Source: an uncultured Traorella sp. | GTDB taxonomy: Bacteria; Bacillota_I; Bacilli_A; Erysipelotrichales; Erysipelotrichaceae | Reading direction: 5' to 3' | Length of the DNA stretch: 39,767 nt | NCBI RefSeq assembly: GCF_944327115.1 | Contig: NZ_CALVGS010000050.1 | Coordinates: 1-39,767 of the forward strand | Shown here: positions 7,323 to 14,880 of the stretch, piece by piece | Position numbering within the stretch: position 1 is the first letter of the stretch | Layout: each line of letters opens with the position of its first letter | Program-made: the position numbers and the translations under genes | The notes under the pieces: model-generated | Seen by the model: only the letters and a program-made list of their open reading frames with translations | What the model was told of the DNA's origin: nothing | The model's database searches: none

Positions 7323-9971
7323 ATGGCTGAAAAAACAGAAAAAAAAGAAGTAGTAGAAGAAGTTAAAGAAGAAGTAAGTCCTGCTGTTCAAGAAGTGAAT
7401 AGACTTGTTGCGAATGCAGTAGAAGCTTTAGACGAATTTATGAAGCTTGATCAGGAACAGGTAGATTATATTGTTGCGAAAGCATCTGTAGCTGCTTTGG
7501 ATCAGCATGGTGTTTTGGCAATGGCTGCTGTTGAGGAAACAGGACGAGGCGTCTTTGAAGATAAGGCAACGAAGAATTTGTTTGCTTGTGAGCACGTTGT
7601 AAACAATATGCGTCATACACGTACGGTTGGTATCATCAAAGAAGATGATGTCGATGGTATCGTTGAGATCGCAGAGCCGGTAGGTGTCATCTGTGGTATC
7701 GTACCAACAACAAACCCGACATCCACGGCCATCTTTAAATCATTGATTTGTTTGAAGACAAGAAACCCGATCGTTTTCTCATTCCATCCAAGTGCGGTAG
7801 AATGTTCCATCATGGCAGCACAGATCGTGTATAAGGCTGCAGTTGCTGCCGGTGCACCTAAGAACTGTATCCAGTGGATCGAACATCCAACGATGGAAGG
7901 AACGAATGCTCTGATGAACCATCCGGATGTTTCAACGATCCTGGCAACCGGTGGAAATGCAATGGTACGCGCTGCTTATTCATGCGGTAAACCGGCGTTA
8001 GGTGTTGGTGCCGGAAACGTTCCTGCTTATGTTGAAAAGACTTGTAACTTAAGACAGGCTGTCAATGATATCGTCTTGTCAAAGGCTTTTGATAACGGTA
8101 TGATCTGTGCCAGCGAGCAGGCTGCTATCGTAGATAAAGAAATCTACAACGATTTCGTGAAAGAAATCAAAACGTATGGCGTTTACTTTGTCAATAAAAA
8201 AGAAAAAGAATTGCTTGAAAAATATATGTTCGGTGTAACGGCTTATTCAAAAGACGTTGACAGTGCGAAGCTGAATAGTGTCATGGTTGGAAAGGACGCT
8301 ACATGGATTGCAAAGCAGGCCGGATTCGAAGTACCTGAAAAGACGGTCATTTTGTGTGCTGAATGTAAAGAAGTCGGACCAAAAGAACCTCTGACACGTG
8401 AAAAATTGTCACCGGTATTGGCAGTATTAAAGGCAAATTCAACAGAAGAAGGTATGACATTGGCAGAACAGATGGTTGAATTTAACGGTCTTGGTCATTC
8501 AGCTGCAATTCATACAAAAGATGAAGCCCTTGCAAAAGAATTTGGATTACGTGTGAAAGCGATCCGTGTCATCTGGAATTCACCGGCAACCTTTGGCGGA
8601 ATCGGAAATGTATATAATGCCTTCCTTCCTTCATTGACATTGGGCTGTGGTTCTTATGGACATAACTCTGTAGGTAATAACGTCAGTGCAATCAATCTGT
8701 TGAATATCAAACGACTGGGGAGAAGAAATAACAATATGCAATGGTTCAAGGTTCCATCAAAGATTTATTTTGAAAGAGATTCTATCAAATACTTACAGGA
8801 TATGCGTGAAATGACCCGTGTGTTCATCGTAACAGACCGTTCAATGGTTGATTTGGGATTTGTTAATAAGGTAACGGATCAGTTAAATCTGAGAAGAAAC
8901 AAGGTACAGTACCAGCTTTTCTGTGATGTAGAACCGGATCCATCAATCGCAACGGTACAGCGCGGTGTAGAAGTTATGAGAAGCTTCCAGCCGGATACGA
9001 TCATTGCTCTTGGCGGTGGTTCTTGTATGGATGCTGCAAAGGGAATGTGGCTGTTCTATGAACATCCTGAAGTAAACTTCGATGATTTGAAACAGAAATT
9101 TATTGATATCCGTAAACGTGCTTTCCGTTATCCTGAATTAGGAAAGAAAGCCAATCTGGTATGTATCCCGACAACAAGTGGTACAGGTTCAGAAGTAACA
9201 CCATTTGCCGTTATTTCAGATAAGATCGCAAATAAGAAATATCCATTGGCAGACTACTCGCTGACACCAACGATTGCCATCGTAGACCCTGCCTTTACGA
9301 CAAATCTTCCGGCTTCAATTACAGCTGATACAGGTATGGACGTATTGACACATGCTACGGAAGCTTATGTTGCAACCTTAGCTAATGATTATACGGATGG
9401 ATTATGCTTACAGGCTATCAAGATGGTATTCAAATATCTTCCTAGAGCTGTCAAAAATGGTAAGAATGATCCGGAAGCCAGAGAAAAGATGCACAATGCC
9501 AGCTGTATTGCAGGTATGGCATTCGCTAATGCGTTCTTAGGTGTCAACCACTCATTGGCACATAAGATCGGAGCTGAATTCCATGTTCCTCACGGACGTG
9601 CCAATGCTATTCTATTACCACACGTCATTCGTTACAATGGTACAAAACCACAGAAAAACTCTGTATGGCCAAAATACAACTACTACAAAGCTGATGAGAA
9701 ATATCAGGAAATTGCAAAGCTGTTAGGTCTTCCTGCATCAACACCTGCAGAAGCAGTAGAATCTTATGCAAAGGCATGTGCTGAGTTAGGTGCAGAAGTC
9801 GGCATCAAGATGAACTTTGCTGATCAGAATATTGATGAAGCTACATGGAAGGCTACTGAAAGAAAGATTGCTCTTCTTGCTTATGAGGATCAGTGTTCAC
9901 CGGCAAACCCTAAACTGCCAATGATCAATGATATGATCGATATCCTTGAAAAATCTTATAAAGGAAACTAA
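7323..9971 (+). CDS. adhE: Bifunctional acetaldehyde-CoA/alcohol dehydrogenase
   Basis: The 882-residue protein reduces acetyl-CoA to acetaldehyde and then to ethanol, oxidising two NADH. It has an N-terminal CoA-acylating aldehyde dehydrogenase half (about 25-450), with VGVICGIVPTTNPTST, LATGGNAMVRAAY and the catalytic Cys in NGMICASEQ. A linker leads to an iron-type alcohol dehydrogenase half with GGGSCMDAAKG, PTTSGTGSEVTPF and iron-ligand histidines in NHSLAHKIGAEFHVPHG. The start at 7323 is chosen because AGGAG lies just before it; an in-frame start 9 codons upstream lacks one. The first 25 residues are a highly charged Lys/Glu-rich extension not typical of the E. coli enzyme. Nearby cre and Rex-type sites suggest control by carbon source and redox state. 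Confidence 0.97.
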   Translation: MAEKTEKKEVVEEVKEEVSPAVQEVNRLVANAVEALDEFMKLDQEQVDYIVAKASVAALDQHGVLAMAAVEETGRGVFEDKATKNLFACEHVVNNMRHTRTVGIIKEDDVDGIVEIAEPVGVICGIVPTTNPTSTAIFKSLICLKTRNPIVFSFHPSAVECSIMAAQIVYKAAVAAGAPKNCIQWIEHPTMEGTNALMNHPDVSTILATGGNAMVRAAYSCGKPALGVGAGNVPAYVEKTCNLRQAVNDIVLSKAFDNGMICASEQAAIVDKEIYNDFVKEIKTYGVYFVNKKEKELLEKYMFGVTAYSKDVDSAKLNSVMVGKDATWIAKQAGFEVPEKTVILCAECKEVGPKEPLTREKLSPVLAVLKANSTEEGMTLAEQMVEFNGLGHSAAIHTKDEALAKEFGLRVKAIRVIWNSPATFGGIGNVYNAFLPSLTLGCGSYGHNSVGNNVSAINLLNIKRLGRRNNNMQWFKVPSKIYFERDSIKYLQDMREMTRVFIVTDRSMVDLGFVNKVTDQLNLRRNKVQYQLFCDVEPDPSIATVQRGVEVMRSFQPDTIIALGGGSCMDAAKGMWLFYEHPEVNFDDLKQKFIDIRKRAFRYPELGKKANLVCIPTTSGTGSEVTPFAVISDKIANKKYPLADYSLTPTIAIVDPAFTTNLPASITADTGMDVLTHATEAYVATLANDYTDGLCLQAIKMVFKYLPRAVKNGKNDPEAREKMHNASCIAGMAFANAFLGVNHSLAHKIGAEFHVPHGRANAILLPHVIRYNGTKPQKNSVWPKYNYYKADEKYQEIAKLLGLPASTPAEAVESYAKACAELGAEVGIKMNFADQNIDEATWKATERKIALLAYEDQCSPANPKLPMINDMIDILEKSYKGN

Positions 9972-10006
9972 TTTAAAAAACACCATACGATAGGGTATAT
10001 ATCGAA

Positions 10007-10039
10007 AAAACATCTGTTCACATGATGAACAGATGTTTT
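10007..10039. terminator. Terminator after adhE, likely bidirectional
   Basis: AAAACATCTGTTCA, loop CATGA, TGAACAGATGTTTT: a perfect 14-bp stem. It also lies downstream of the convergent membrane gene ending at 10114. Confidence 0.88.
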
Positions 10040-10113
10040 CTTAAGCAAATCTTTATCTAATTCAATGACTATAATAAATTCTATCTTCCTGTTGATGAAT
10101 AAAGGAAGATATT

Positions 10114-10794
10114 TTATTCTTCTGCAATTACTTCCTTAACATCAAGAAGGATTTTCAATTCAAACAGAAATAAGATGAAAATACGCAAAATACCTCCGAC
10201 AAAAGGAATATATCCAACCAATACGATCAGGCTCATAAAGATACAGTCTTTTCTCTTTGCACGGATATCATCATTACCAAGAATATATCCATATACTTTA
10301 TAATAGGCCATAAATATGACAAATTCAAATAAGTAGGCAGCAAATATCATAATTGCGGAAATGAACAGCATAAAAGATGTATTGGGTGTAAAAGTAATCT
10401 GATCAGTCCCCATTATCAGGCTTTGAATGTTAGGGGTAGAGTTTACGATCTGCATGACGAAACCGGTAGCAATCAGAATAATTATAAATCCAATTCCAAA
10501 CGCTTTTAAAAATGTAACGGCAATTTTAGTCCAACTGCTCTTAATTAGCTCAAAGGATTGCGTAAAACATGTCTGAAGTCCTAAATCTCTTTTTTCAACA
10601 AGCAGTACATTCAAAAGATACCCAATCAAAACAACCATATAGAAAGATACGATGATAGAAAGCAATGAACCAATCATTCCTAGCTGATTCAATACATATT
10701 CCAAAACGGTTCCAATTAATACGATCACAAATATCTTGAATGCGATACCTGTATTACTGAAGATTAAGTTTACAGCTTCCTTTAAATTTTTCAT
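10114..10794 (-). CDS. Polytopic membrane protein of unknown function
   Basis: The 226-residue protein has about five or six hydrophobic helices (near 17-35, 40-66, 93-112, 142-170, 187-212) and a Lys/Glu-rich C-terminal tail. I do not recognise the family. A strong AAAGGAGG Shine-Dalgarno supports the ATG at 10794. It is the last gene of a leftward series of small membrane proteins, with a 126-bp gap from the 82-residue gene upstream, so it may have its own promoter. Its position beside the PadR-controlled genes suggests, but does not show, a common role. Confidence 0.7.
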   Translation of the reverse strand: MKNLKEAVNLIFSNTGIAFKIFVIVLIGTVLEYVLNQLGMIGSLLSIIVSFYMVVLIGYLLNVLLVEKRDLGLQTCFTQSFELIKSSWTKIAVTFLKAFGIGFIIILIATGFVMQIVNSTPNIQSLIMGTDQITFTPNTSFMLFISAIMIFAAYLFEFVIFMAYYKVYGYILGNDDIRAKRKDCIFMSLIVLVGYIPFVGGILRIFILFLFELKILLDVKEVIAEE

Positions 10795-10920
10795 AAATGA
10801 TCCTCCTTTCTCTGAATGTTACGTTTCAATAAAACAATATAGAAACAACAAGATAGTCATGCATGTAATAACTGATCATACCCACGATTATTTTATAAAT
10901 CCAAAAAGTTATATTTATTG

Positions 10921-11169
10921 TTAAAGCCTTTTTCCTTTCAATAAATAATATAAGTAATCTGCGATAAATAAATAATATAAGTAATCTGCGATAAATACGA
11001 TAGAACCCGTAATTTGAATCCAAACTTCCCATGAATAATTGTTATCGATGATTATTTTATATGACCAATAGAATAAACCAAGTAATCCGATAATTCCAAA
11101 AATCTTGATTCCAAGAGGTATTTTTTGATCATTATCTTTTAATTGATTCTTATTTATATATATTTTCAT
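10921..11169 (-). CDS. Small membrane protein with internal 9-residue tandem duplication
   Basis: The 82-residue protein has two hydrophobic segments (about 21-42 and 50-75). The C-terminal part contains FIADYLYYL twice in tandem, encoded by an exact 27-bp DNA repeat, so its last membrane segment has recently grown by nine residues. The start overlaps the stop of the upstream 144-residue gene (ATGA overlap), which indicates an operon and translational coupling. No family recognised. It could be a small two-helix membrane component working with its neighbours. Confidence 0.65.
   Translation of the reverse strand: MKIYINKNQLKDNDQKIPLGIKIFGIIGLLGLFYWSYKIIIDNNYSWEVWIQITGSIVFIADYLYYLFIADYLYYLLKGKRL
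10944..10997. repeat. Exact 27-bp tandem duplication
   Basis: Two identical 27-bp copies at 10944-10970 and 10971-10997. The length is a multiple of three, so the reading frame of the 82-residue gene is kept. Confidence 0.95.
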
Positions 11170-11600
11170 GAAGATATTCCTTTCTTTTTTATAAATTTCA
11201 CTCTTTTATTAGAAATGACAGAAATGAATATAAGAATTAAGCACCAAATCAGAAATGTAACAATTATGGGTAATCCTAACAGAAAGTTTTTATACCCAAG
11301 TGAAATAATAATGACGAAGAGAATCAATTGAAGTAAGTAGATGACATAAAGGAATTTTAAAGCCTTGCTTACCTTCATTTCTTCAGCTGTTAATGAGTAT
11401 CTATCTAAAATGTTCAGAAGCCTAAAGCACCATAATAGCTCTATGACTCCTCCGATAAGAGCTATGATACGAATTATGATAAAATAGATTTCATCAGTTT
11501 TCCAAATACTTATAGAATTTAGTAAAAGGATCATCCAAATAAAATTTAAAGAATTGGCTCTTAAGAAATTATTGCATGTTTTTAGGATGTTTTGGCTCAT
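11166..11600 (-). CDS. Small polytopic membrane protein, first gene of the leftward operon
   Basis: The 144-residue protein has four hydrophobic helices (about 18-34, 37-58, 84-104, 107-130) and a basic C-terminus (NKRVKFIKKKG). I do not recognise the family. The ATG follows an AAAGGAG site. It is the first gene after the TTGACA-17-TATTAT promoter at 11757-11729 and is preceded by about 120 nt of untranslated leader. It overlaps the next gene by four bases. The promoter is divergent from padR and shares its operator, so repression by that PadR protein is the simplest inference. Confidence 0.7.
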   Translation of the reverse strand: MSQNILKTCNNFLRANSLNFIWMILLLNSISIWKTDEIYFIIIRIIALIGGVIELLWCFRLLNILDRYSLTAEEMKVSKALKFLYVIYLLQLILFVIIISLGYKNFLLGLPIIVTFLIWCLILIFISVISNKRVKFIKKKGISS

Positions 11601-11728
11601 TTTATACTCCTTTCAAAATATTAAGAAGCAAGGCTGATATTCAACATTAAAAGTAGCAAGATAACCATAAAATTGATGATATATAACTCTTTATATATTT
11701 TCACTTTTCATTGGATTATTACATTTAT

Positions 11729-11757
11729 ATAATAACTTACTGAAATTTATCTGTCAA
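11729..11757 (-). promoter_or_regulatory. Leftward promoter of the membrane-protein operon
   Basis: On the minus strand, TTGACA (11757-11752), 17-bp spacer, TATTAT (11734-11729). The 21-bp PadR-type operator lies immediately upstream of the -35. Confidence 0.8.
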
Positions 11758-11760
11758 TCT

Positions 11761-11781
11761 ATACCTATAAAAAATATGTAT
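11761..11781. promoter_or_regulatory. PadR-type operator, copy A
   Basis: ATACCTAT, AAAAA, ATATGTAT: an inverted repeat with one mismatch. It lies between the two divergent -35 hexamers (11752-11757 and 11781-11786), so a bound regulator would block both. Copy B at 13594-13614 is the same sequence apart from one base and is a perfect palindrome. ATGTAT/ATACAT half-sites are usual for PadR-family proteins. Confidence 0.65.
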
Positions 11782-11809
11782 TGAATATAATATAATTATA
11801 TTGTATCAT
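11781..11809 (+). promoter_or_regulatory. Rightward promoter of the padR operon
   Basis: TTGAAT at 11781-11786, 17-bp spacer, TATCAT at 11804-11809, followed by a GAGGTG ribosome binding site before padR. The -35 touches the operator. Confidence 0.65.
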
Positions 11810-11827
11810 TCTTTATAGAGGTGACGT

Positions 11828-12145
11828 ATGTCAAAAAGAAATAATCTGTTTAAAATTGAAATGCTTCTTTTGGGTGTTTTAAAGCATAGAGATTATTATG
11901 GTTATGAGCTTGCTTCGACGATTAGAGAAGTGACTGATGACGTTTTTGATGTAAAAGAAGGAGTTATGTATCCGATCCTTTATCGTATGTTAGAAGAGGG
12001 ATATGTATCTACCAGAGAAGAAATCGTGAATCGAAAGGTTAGGGTTTATTATCATCTTGAAGAAAAGGGAATTCAATATTTTAACGATATGGTTGAAGAT
12101 TATCGTAAGATGTGTAGACAAATTGAAAAGATCATTAAGTTTTAG
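11828..12145 (+). CDS. PadR-family transcriptional regulator
   Basis: The 105-residue protein is a small winged-helix PadR regulator. It shows the family pattern LLLGVLKHRDYYGYELASTIRE, then VKEGVMYPILYRMLEEGYVSTRE (recognition helix and wing) and VRVYYHLEEKG (the usual 'r.YY.lT..G' wing). The C-terminal helix (about 80-105) would form the dimer. PadR proteins typically repress membrane or efflux genes and autoregulate. Here the gene opens a four-gene rightward run and sits divergent from a membrane-protein operon with a shared operator between them. It is followed after 11 bp by a HAAS-like gene, a common companion of PadR regulators. Confidence 0.92.
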   Translation: MSKRNNLFKIEMLLLGVLKHRDYYGYELASTIREVTDDVFDVKEGVMYPILYRMLEEGYVSTREEIVNRKVRVYYHLEEKGIQYFNDMVEDYRKMCRQIEKIIKF

Positions 12146-12156
12146 GGGTGTAAGCA

Positions 12157-12525
12157 ATGAATTCTAAAGAGCAATATATTCGAGATATCAAGTATATTTT
12201 TCCTTTGAGAGATAAAAAGGTGAAAAGGTTTATTCGTCAATTTTCGAAAAGTGTCGAAGAATCCGCAAATGGAACAATGACCTATGAGGACTATGTAAAT
12301 CAGTTTGGATCGCCTAATGAAGTCGTTGCTTCCTTTTATTATGAAAGTAATTACGATTATCTATATAAACAGATGAATCGTAAAAAAGTGTTGGCTCTGT
12401 CATTTGGGATAATGGCAATCTTATTGATTTTAATTGGTGCGAAATTTCAAGATATGAAATGGGATTATCAAGTATATTATAATGATAATATCGTACCTCA
12501 TATTTATATTGATCAAGAGGGTTGA
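12157..12525 (+). CDS. HAAS-like (DUF1700/DUF6120-type) single-pass membrane protein
   Basis: The 122-residue protein has a cytoplasmic helical domain of about 70 residues containing YEDYVNQFGSPNEVVASFYYE, which resembles the 'fG.P.EvA..y' block of HAAS (HTH-associated alpha-helical signalling) domains. One membrane segment follows (about 76-93), then a short external tail. HAAS proteins usually occur next to PadR regulators and are thought to couple them to a membrane effector. The next gene is a paralogue with the same layout. A GGGGTG site precedes the ATG. Family assignment is by pattern and context only. Confidence 0.7.
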   Translation: MNSKEQYIRDIKYIFPLRDKKVKRFIRQFSKSVEESANGTMTYEDYVNQFGSPNEVVASFYYESNYDYLYKQMNRKKVLALSFGIMAILLILIGAKFQDMKWDYQVYYNDNIVPHIYIDQEG

Positions 12526-12527
12526 TT

Positions 12528-12929
12528 ATGACATACGGAAGAAAGGACTATATTAAAAACATTAAAAAAATCTTTCCGGTATATGGAAAGAAAGAAAAGC
12601 AATTTTTAAGAAAACTCATTGAAACGATCAACAATGAAATGGATGAAGCAGCTTCTTATTATGAATGTAGAGATCGTTTTGGCGAACCGCAGGAAATTGT
12701 TGCGAATTATTATGAATCAATAAGCTTTGATTATATAAAACAACAGATTCATAAACGTAATATCATCCGAAATGGTTTGATTGGTATCATATCCGTAGCA
12801 GTCATTAGTTTTACGGCATGGAGAGCTTATGATTACATGGAGTTTGTGAAAAATTATCAGTCGGTATGTCCGGATTGTTATTTTGAAATCGAAATGGGAG
12901 AGTCTGTATTTTTAGGAGAAAAAAAATGA
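12528..12929 (+). CDS. Second HAAS-like single-pass membrane protein with external EIEMGESVF tail
   Basis: The 133-residue paralogue of the preceding protein shares the opening (DYIKNIKKIFPVYGKKEKQF versus YIRDIKYIFPLRDKKVKRF) and the block CRDRFGEPQEIVANYYE. A membrane helix lies at about 82-98 and an external tail of about 35 residues has a CPDC pair and EIEMGESVF. That last motif recurs as EIEIGEPVY just after the signal peptide of the next gene. ATG at 12528 is preferred over TTG at 12522 because AGAGGG is correctly spaced for it. The upstream stop (12523-12525) falls just before this start, and the downstream gene overlaps by four bases (ATGA), so the genes are coupled. Confidence 0.7.
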   Translation: MTYGRKDYIKNIKKIFPVYGKKEKQFLRKLIETINNEMDEAASYYECRDRFGEPQEIVANYYESISFDYIKQQIHKRNIIRNGLIGIISVAVISFTAWRAYDYMEFVKNYQSVCPDCYFEIEMGESVFLGEKK

Positions 12930-13390
12930 AAAAATTATTAAAATATTTATTATGTTTAGTTTTATCAATAAGTATATTACCAAGTATATTACCGAATAAT
13001 ATTTATGCAAATGATGATATTATCCAAGATGAAAATTTCAATGTAGAGATTGAAATAGGAGAGCCTGTATATCAAAAGGGTATTAGTACATACAGTACTA
13101 CAAAAACAGTATCAAATTATAAAAAATATTACTACAAAAACGATAAAGGTGAAACATTATGGATAGCAACGCTTACAGGTACATTTGAATATAACGGCAG
13201 TACATCAAAGTGCCTTTCCGCTTCTGTATCAGTATCCAATATCAGCAGTGGCTGGCAGGTATTCAGCAAGAAGGCTTCCACAAGCGGCAATCAGGCAAAG
13301 GCATCAGTCATCATGCGTTACACTCCTGCAATGTCATTATATCCGGTCAATTTCACATTATCGTGTTCACCAACAGGATCATTTTATTAA
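12926..13390 (+). CDS. Small secreted protein with signal peptide
   Basis: The 154-residue product has a clear signal peptide (MKKLLKYLLCLVLSISIL...) with likely cleavage after NIYA near residue 28. The mature part of about 126 residues contains EIEIGEPVY at 41-49, and a C-terminal region with GTFEYNGSTSKC, SSGWQVFSKKASTSGNQA and FTLSCSPTGSFY. The two cysteines could form a disulphide. The 'GW...k.as.SGn.A......L.Cs..G' pattern resembles small secreted proteins common in gut Firmicutes, and loosely lactococcin-972-like bacteriocins, but I cannot name the family. It is coupled by ATGA overlap to the second HAAS-like gene and ends at a terminator. A secreted signal, bacteriocin or surface protein is possible. 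Confidence 0.72.
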   Translation: MKKLLKYLLCLVLSISILPSILPNNIYANDDIIQDENFNVEIEIGEPVYQKGISTYSTTKTVSNYKKYYYKNDKGETLWIATLTGTFEYNGSTSKCLSASVSVSNISSGWQVFSKKASTSGNQAKASVIMRYTPAMSLYPVNFTLSCSPTGSFY

Positions 13391-13556
13391 ACAAAAAGCA
13401 TCAAAAAGATGCTTCTTTTCATATCCTCACATATAAAAATCTATTTTAATTTTTATGGAACATAAAATAGTTATAAGTGAAAATTATGCTGTTATTATGA
13501 TTTTATTTATATTTGATTTCTCTATCTTCCCATGTGAATCAACGTTGTGTTATCAC
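13390..13556 (-). ncRNA. Candidate small RNA from an orphan PadR-controlled promoter
   Basis: A consensus-quality minus-strand promoter at 13591-13563 predicts a transcript starting near 13556 and ending at the bidirectional hairpin at 13394-13419, about 165 nt. No convincing coding frame lies in it; the longest candidate with any upstream GAGG is an 11-codon frame that runs into the terminator. This could be a regulatory RNA whose 3' part overlaps the end of the secreted-protein transcript, or the remains of a lost gene. It is a prediction from promoter, operator and terminator only. Confidence 0.4.
13394..13419. terminator. Bidirectional terminator after the secreted-protein gene
   Basis: AAGCATC, loop AAAAA, GATGCTT, with an A-tract before and CTTTTC after. 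On the minus strand it would also end a transcript from the orphan promoter at 13591-13563. Confidence 0.75.
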
Positions 13557-13562
13557 AAGACT

Positions 13563-13591
13563 ATAATATCAAAAGGATATATCTTTGTCAA
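13563..13591 (-). promoter_or_regulatory. Orphan leftward promoter beside operator copy B
   Basis: On the minus strand, TTGACA (13591-13586), 17-bp spacer, TATTAT (13568-13563). Hexamers, spacer length and operator placement are the same as for the leftward membrane-operon promoter at 11757-11729. Confidence 0.7.
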
Positions 13592-13593
13592 TG

Positions 13594-13614
13594 ATACATA
13601 TAAAAAATATGTAT
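13594..13614. promoter_or_regulatory. PadR-type operator, copy B
   Basis: ATACATAT, AAAAA, ATATGTAT: a perfect 21-bp inverted repeat two bases upstream of the orphan -35. It differs from copy A at one base. The resemblance extends over about 40 bp, including the TTGACA. Confidence 0.65.
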
Positions 13615-13646
13615 ATAATATAGTCATTATTTAAGAAGCAAAAAAT

Positions 13647-14732
13647 TTATTCAAGTGTAATCAGATAATATTCAGCCGGATGAATGTCATCCGTGATACA
13701 TGCGATTAATTGATGATCGCTGATCTTAAAGAAATATGCTAATTCCTGAAATGGAAGAAGAGTTTTAGTGATTAGAAAATCATTGATTTCAATGATACTA
13801 TAAGAATATTCATCATAACTGATCGATTCTTTGTTTAAGAAAGTATTATCACCAAGATAAATTTCAGCGTAAACTCTTTCACTTATATCAATATCATATT
13901 CTTTTTCATCATCAATCGTAATAATTTTGGTCAACATGCGTTCAGTTGTCTGTTTCTGAGTGATGATGTAGTCTTGAAGCGGTTGAAAAAAGTTTGTAGG
14001 TTCAATATAAAATGAAGATTGATTGCTTGTAACAACTTCAAAACCTTTCTGTCCGTATATTTTTTCATAAGTTACAAAGAATGGATGGGCTAAATGAAAA
14101 TTTTTTAGAAAAGCGAAATTGTAATTTTCTTGAATGATACCATCAATCGTATTTAATTGGAAGTGATCCCCATGAGTAATATCTGATAAGATATAAGGTC
14201 TTTCGATATATTGCTTATATTCTAAATAAATATGATCATTCTGGTGATAAAAATCATCATATGAATAAAAATCCATGACTTTTTTTACTTCATTTGCAGT
14301 TTCATAGTAAAGAATATAACGCTCATCTGTCTTATTAATATAATAAAGACCATCTTGTGTTTTGATATATTCAATGAGTTGTGGATGGGTTATCAGAAGG
14401 TTCTCGGCTTCTGTAAGCGAAAGAGAGGATAAATTAAATTCATAAAAATTTTTGAAATTTGTATAGGCGATATCAGAAGTATAATGTACATGATTTGCCT
14501 GAGTTGCTGTTAATGGGAGATGAGCATAGGAGTGGCTGATATAATCGATGTTCAAGGTATCTTCTGATTGCACGGAAAAAAGCAGATGATTGATCGTATT
14601 GTTGTTTAGTTGATTTAAAACATGCAGGGAAGTGATCGTATAGCCTGTTTCTTTTGTTTGGACTTCCCATTGATCCTGATGACAGCCTGTAAGTAATAAA
14701 ATGATTAAAATGATGGTATGATATTTTTTCAT
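13647..14732 (-). CDS. Lipoprotein of unknown function
   Basis: The product is 361 residues. It starts MKKYHTIILIILLLTGCHQ, a type II signal peptide with lipobox LLTGC, so the mature protein is anchored outside the membrane at Cys17. The frame extends 15 codons upstream, but AAAGGGGA lies directly before the ATG at 14732. The rest is rich in Tyr, Asp and aromatic residues with no motif I recognise. The gene is alone, with the orphan PadR operator just beyond its 3' end. No terminator is obvious before that operator. Confidence 0.75.
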   Translation of the reverse strand: MKKYHTIILIILLLTGCHQDQWEVQTKETGYTITSLHVLNQLNNNTINHLLFSVQSEDTLNIDYISHSYAHLPLTATQANHVHYTSDIAYTNFKNFYEFNLSSLSLTEAENLLITHPQLIEYIKTQDGLYYINKTDERYILYYETANEVKKVMDFYSYDDFYHQNDHIYLEYKQYIERPYILSDITHGDHFQLNTIDGIIQENYNFAFLKNFHLAHPFFVTYEKIYGQKGFEVVTSNQSSFYIEPTNFFQPLQDYIITQKQTTERMLTKIITIDDEKEYDIDISERVYAEIYLGDNTFLNKESISYDEYSYSIIEINDFLITKTLLPFQELAYFFKISDHQLIACITDDIHPAEYYLITLE

Positions 14733-14880
14733 ATGGTTCCCCTTTCCTGTATGACTATTACAATTATTGTATATCATATTGATTCATCATTTGCAATCAT
14801 TGTTTCGATAGAAGTTTAAATTAATATATTCATAGAAATCTTCTCTTATATTTAGTATAATAAATACCGAGGTGATTTTT

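Noticed and set aside
10826-11032. 68-codon minus-strand ORF with repeated YRRLLILFI
   Set aside because: It is another frame of the 27-bp tandem repeat overlapping the better supported 82-residue gene, with no ribosome binding site.
13185-13449. Two plus-strand ORFs overlapping the secreted-protein gene and its terminator
   Set aside because: Both are out-of-frame readings, lack ribosome binding sites, and run through the terminator hairpin.
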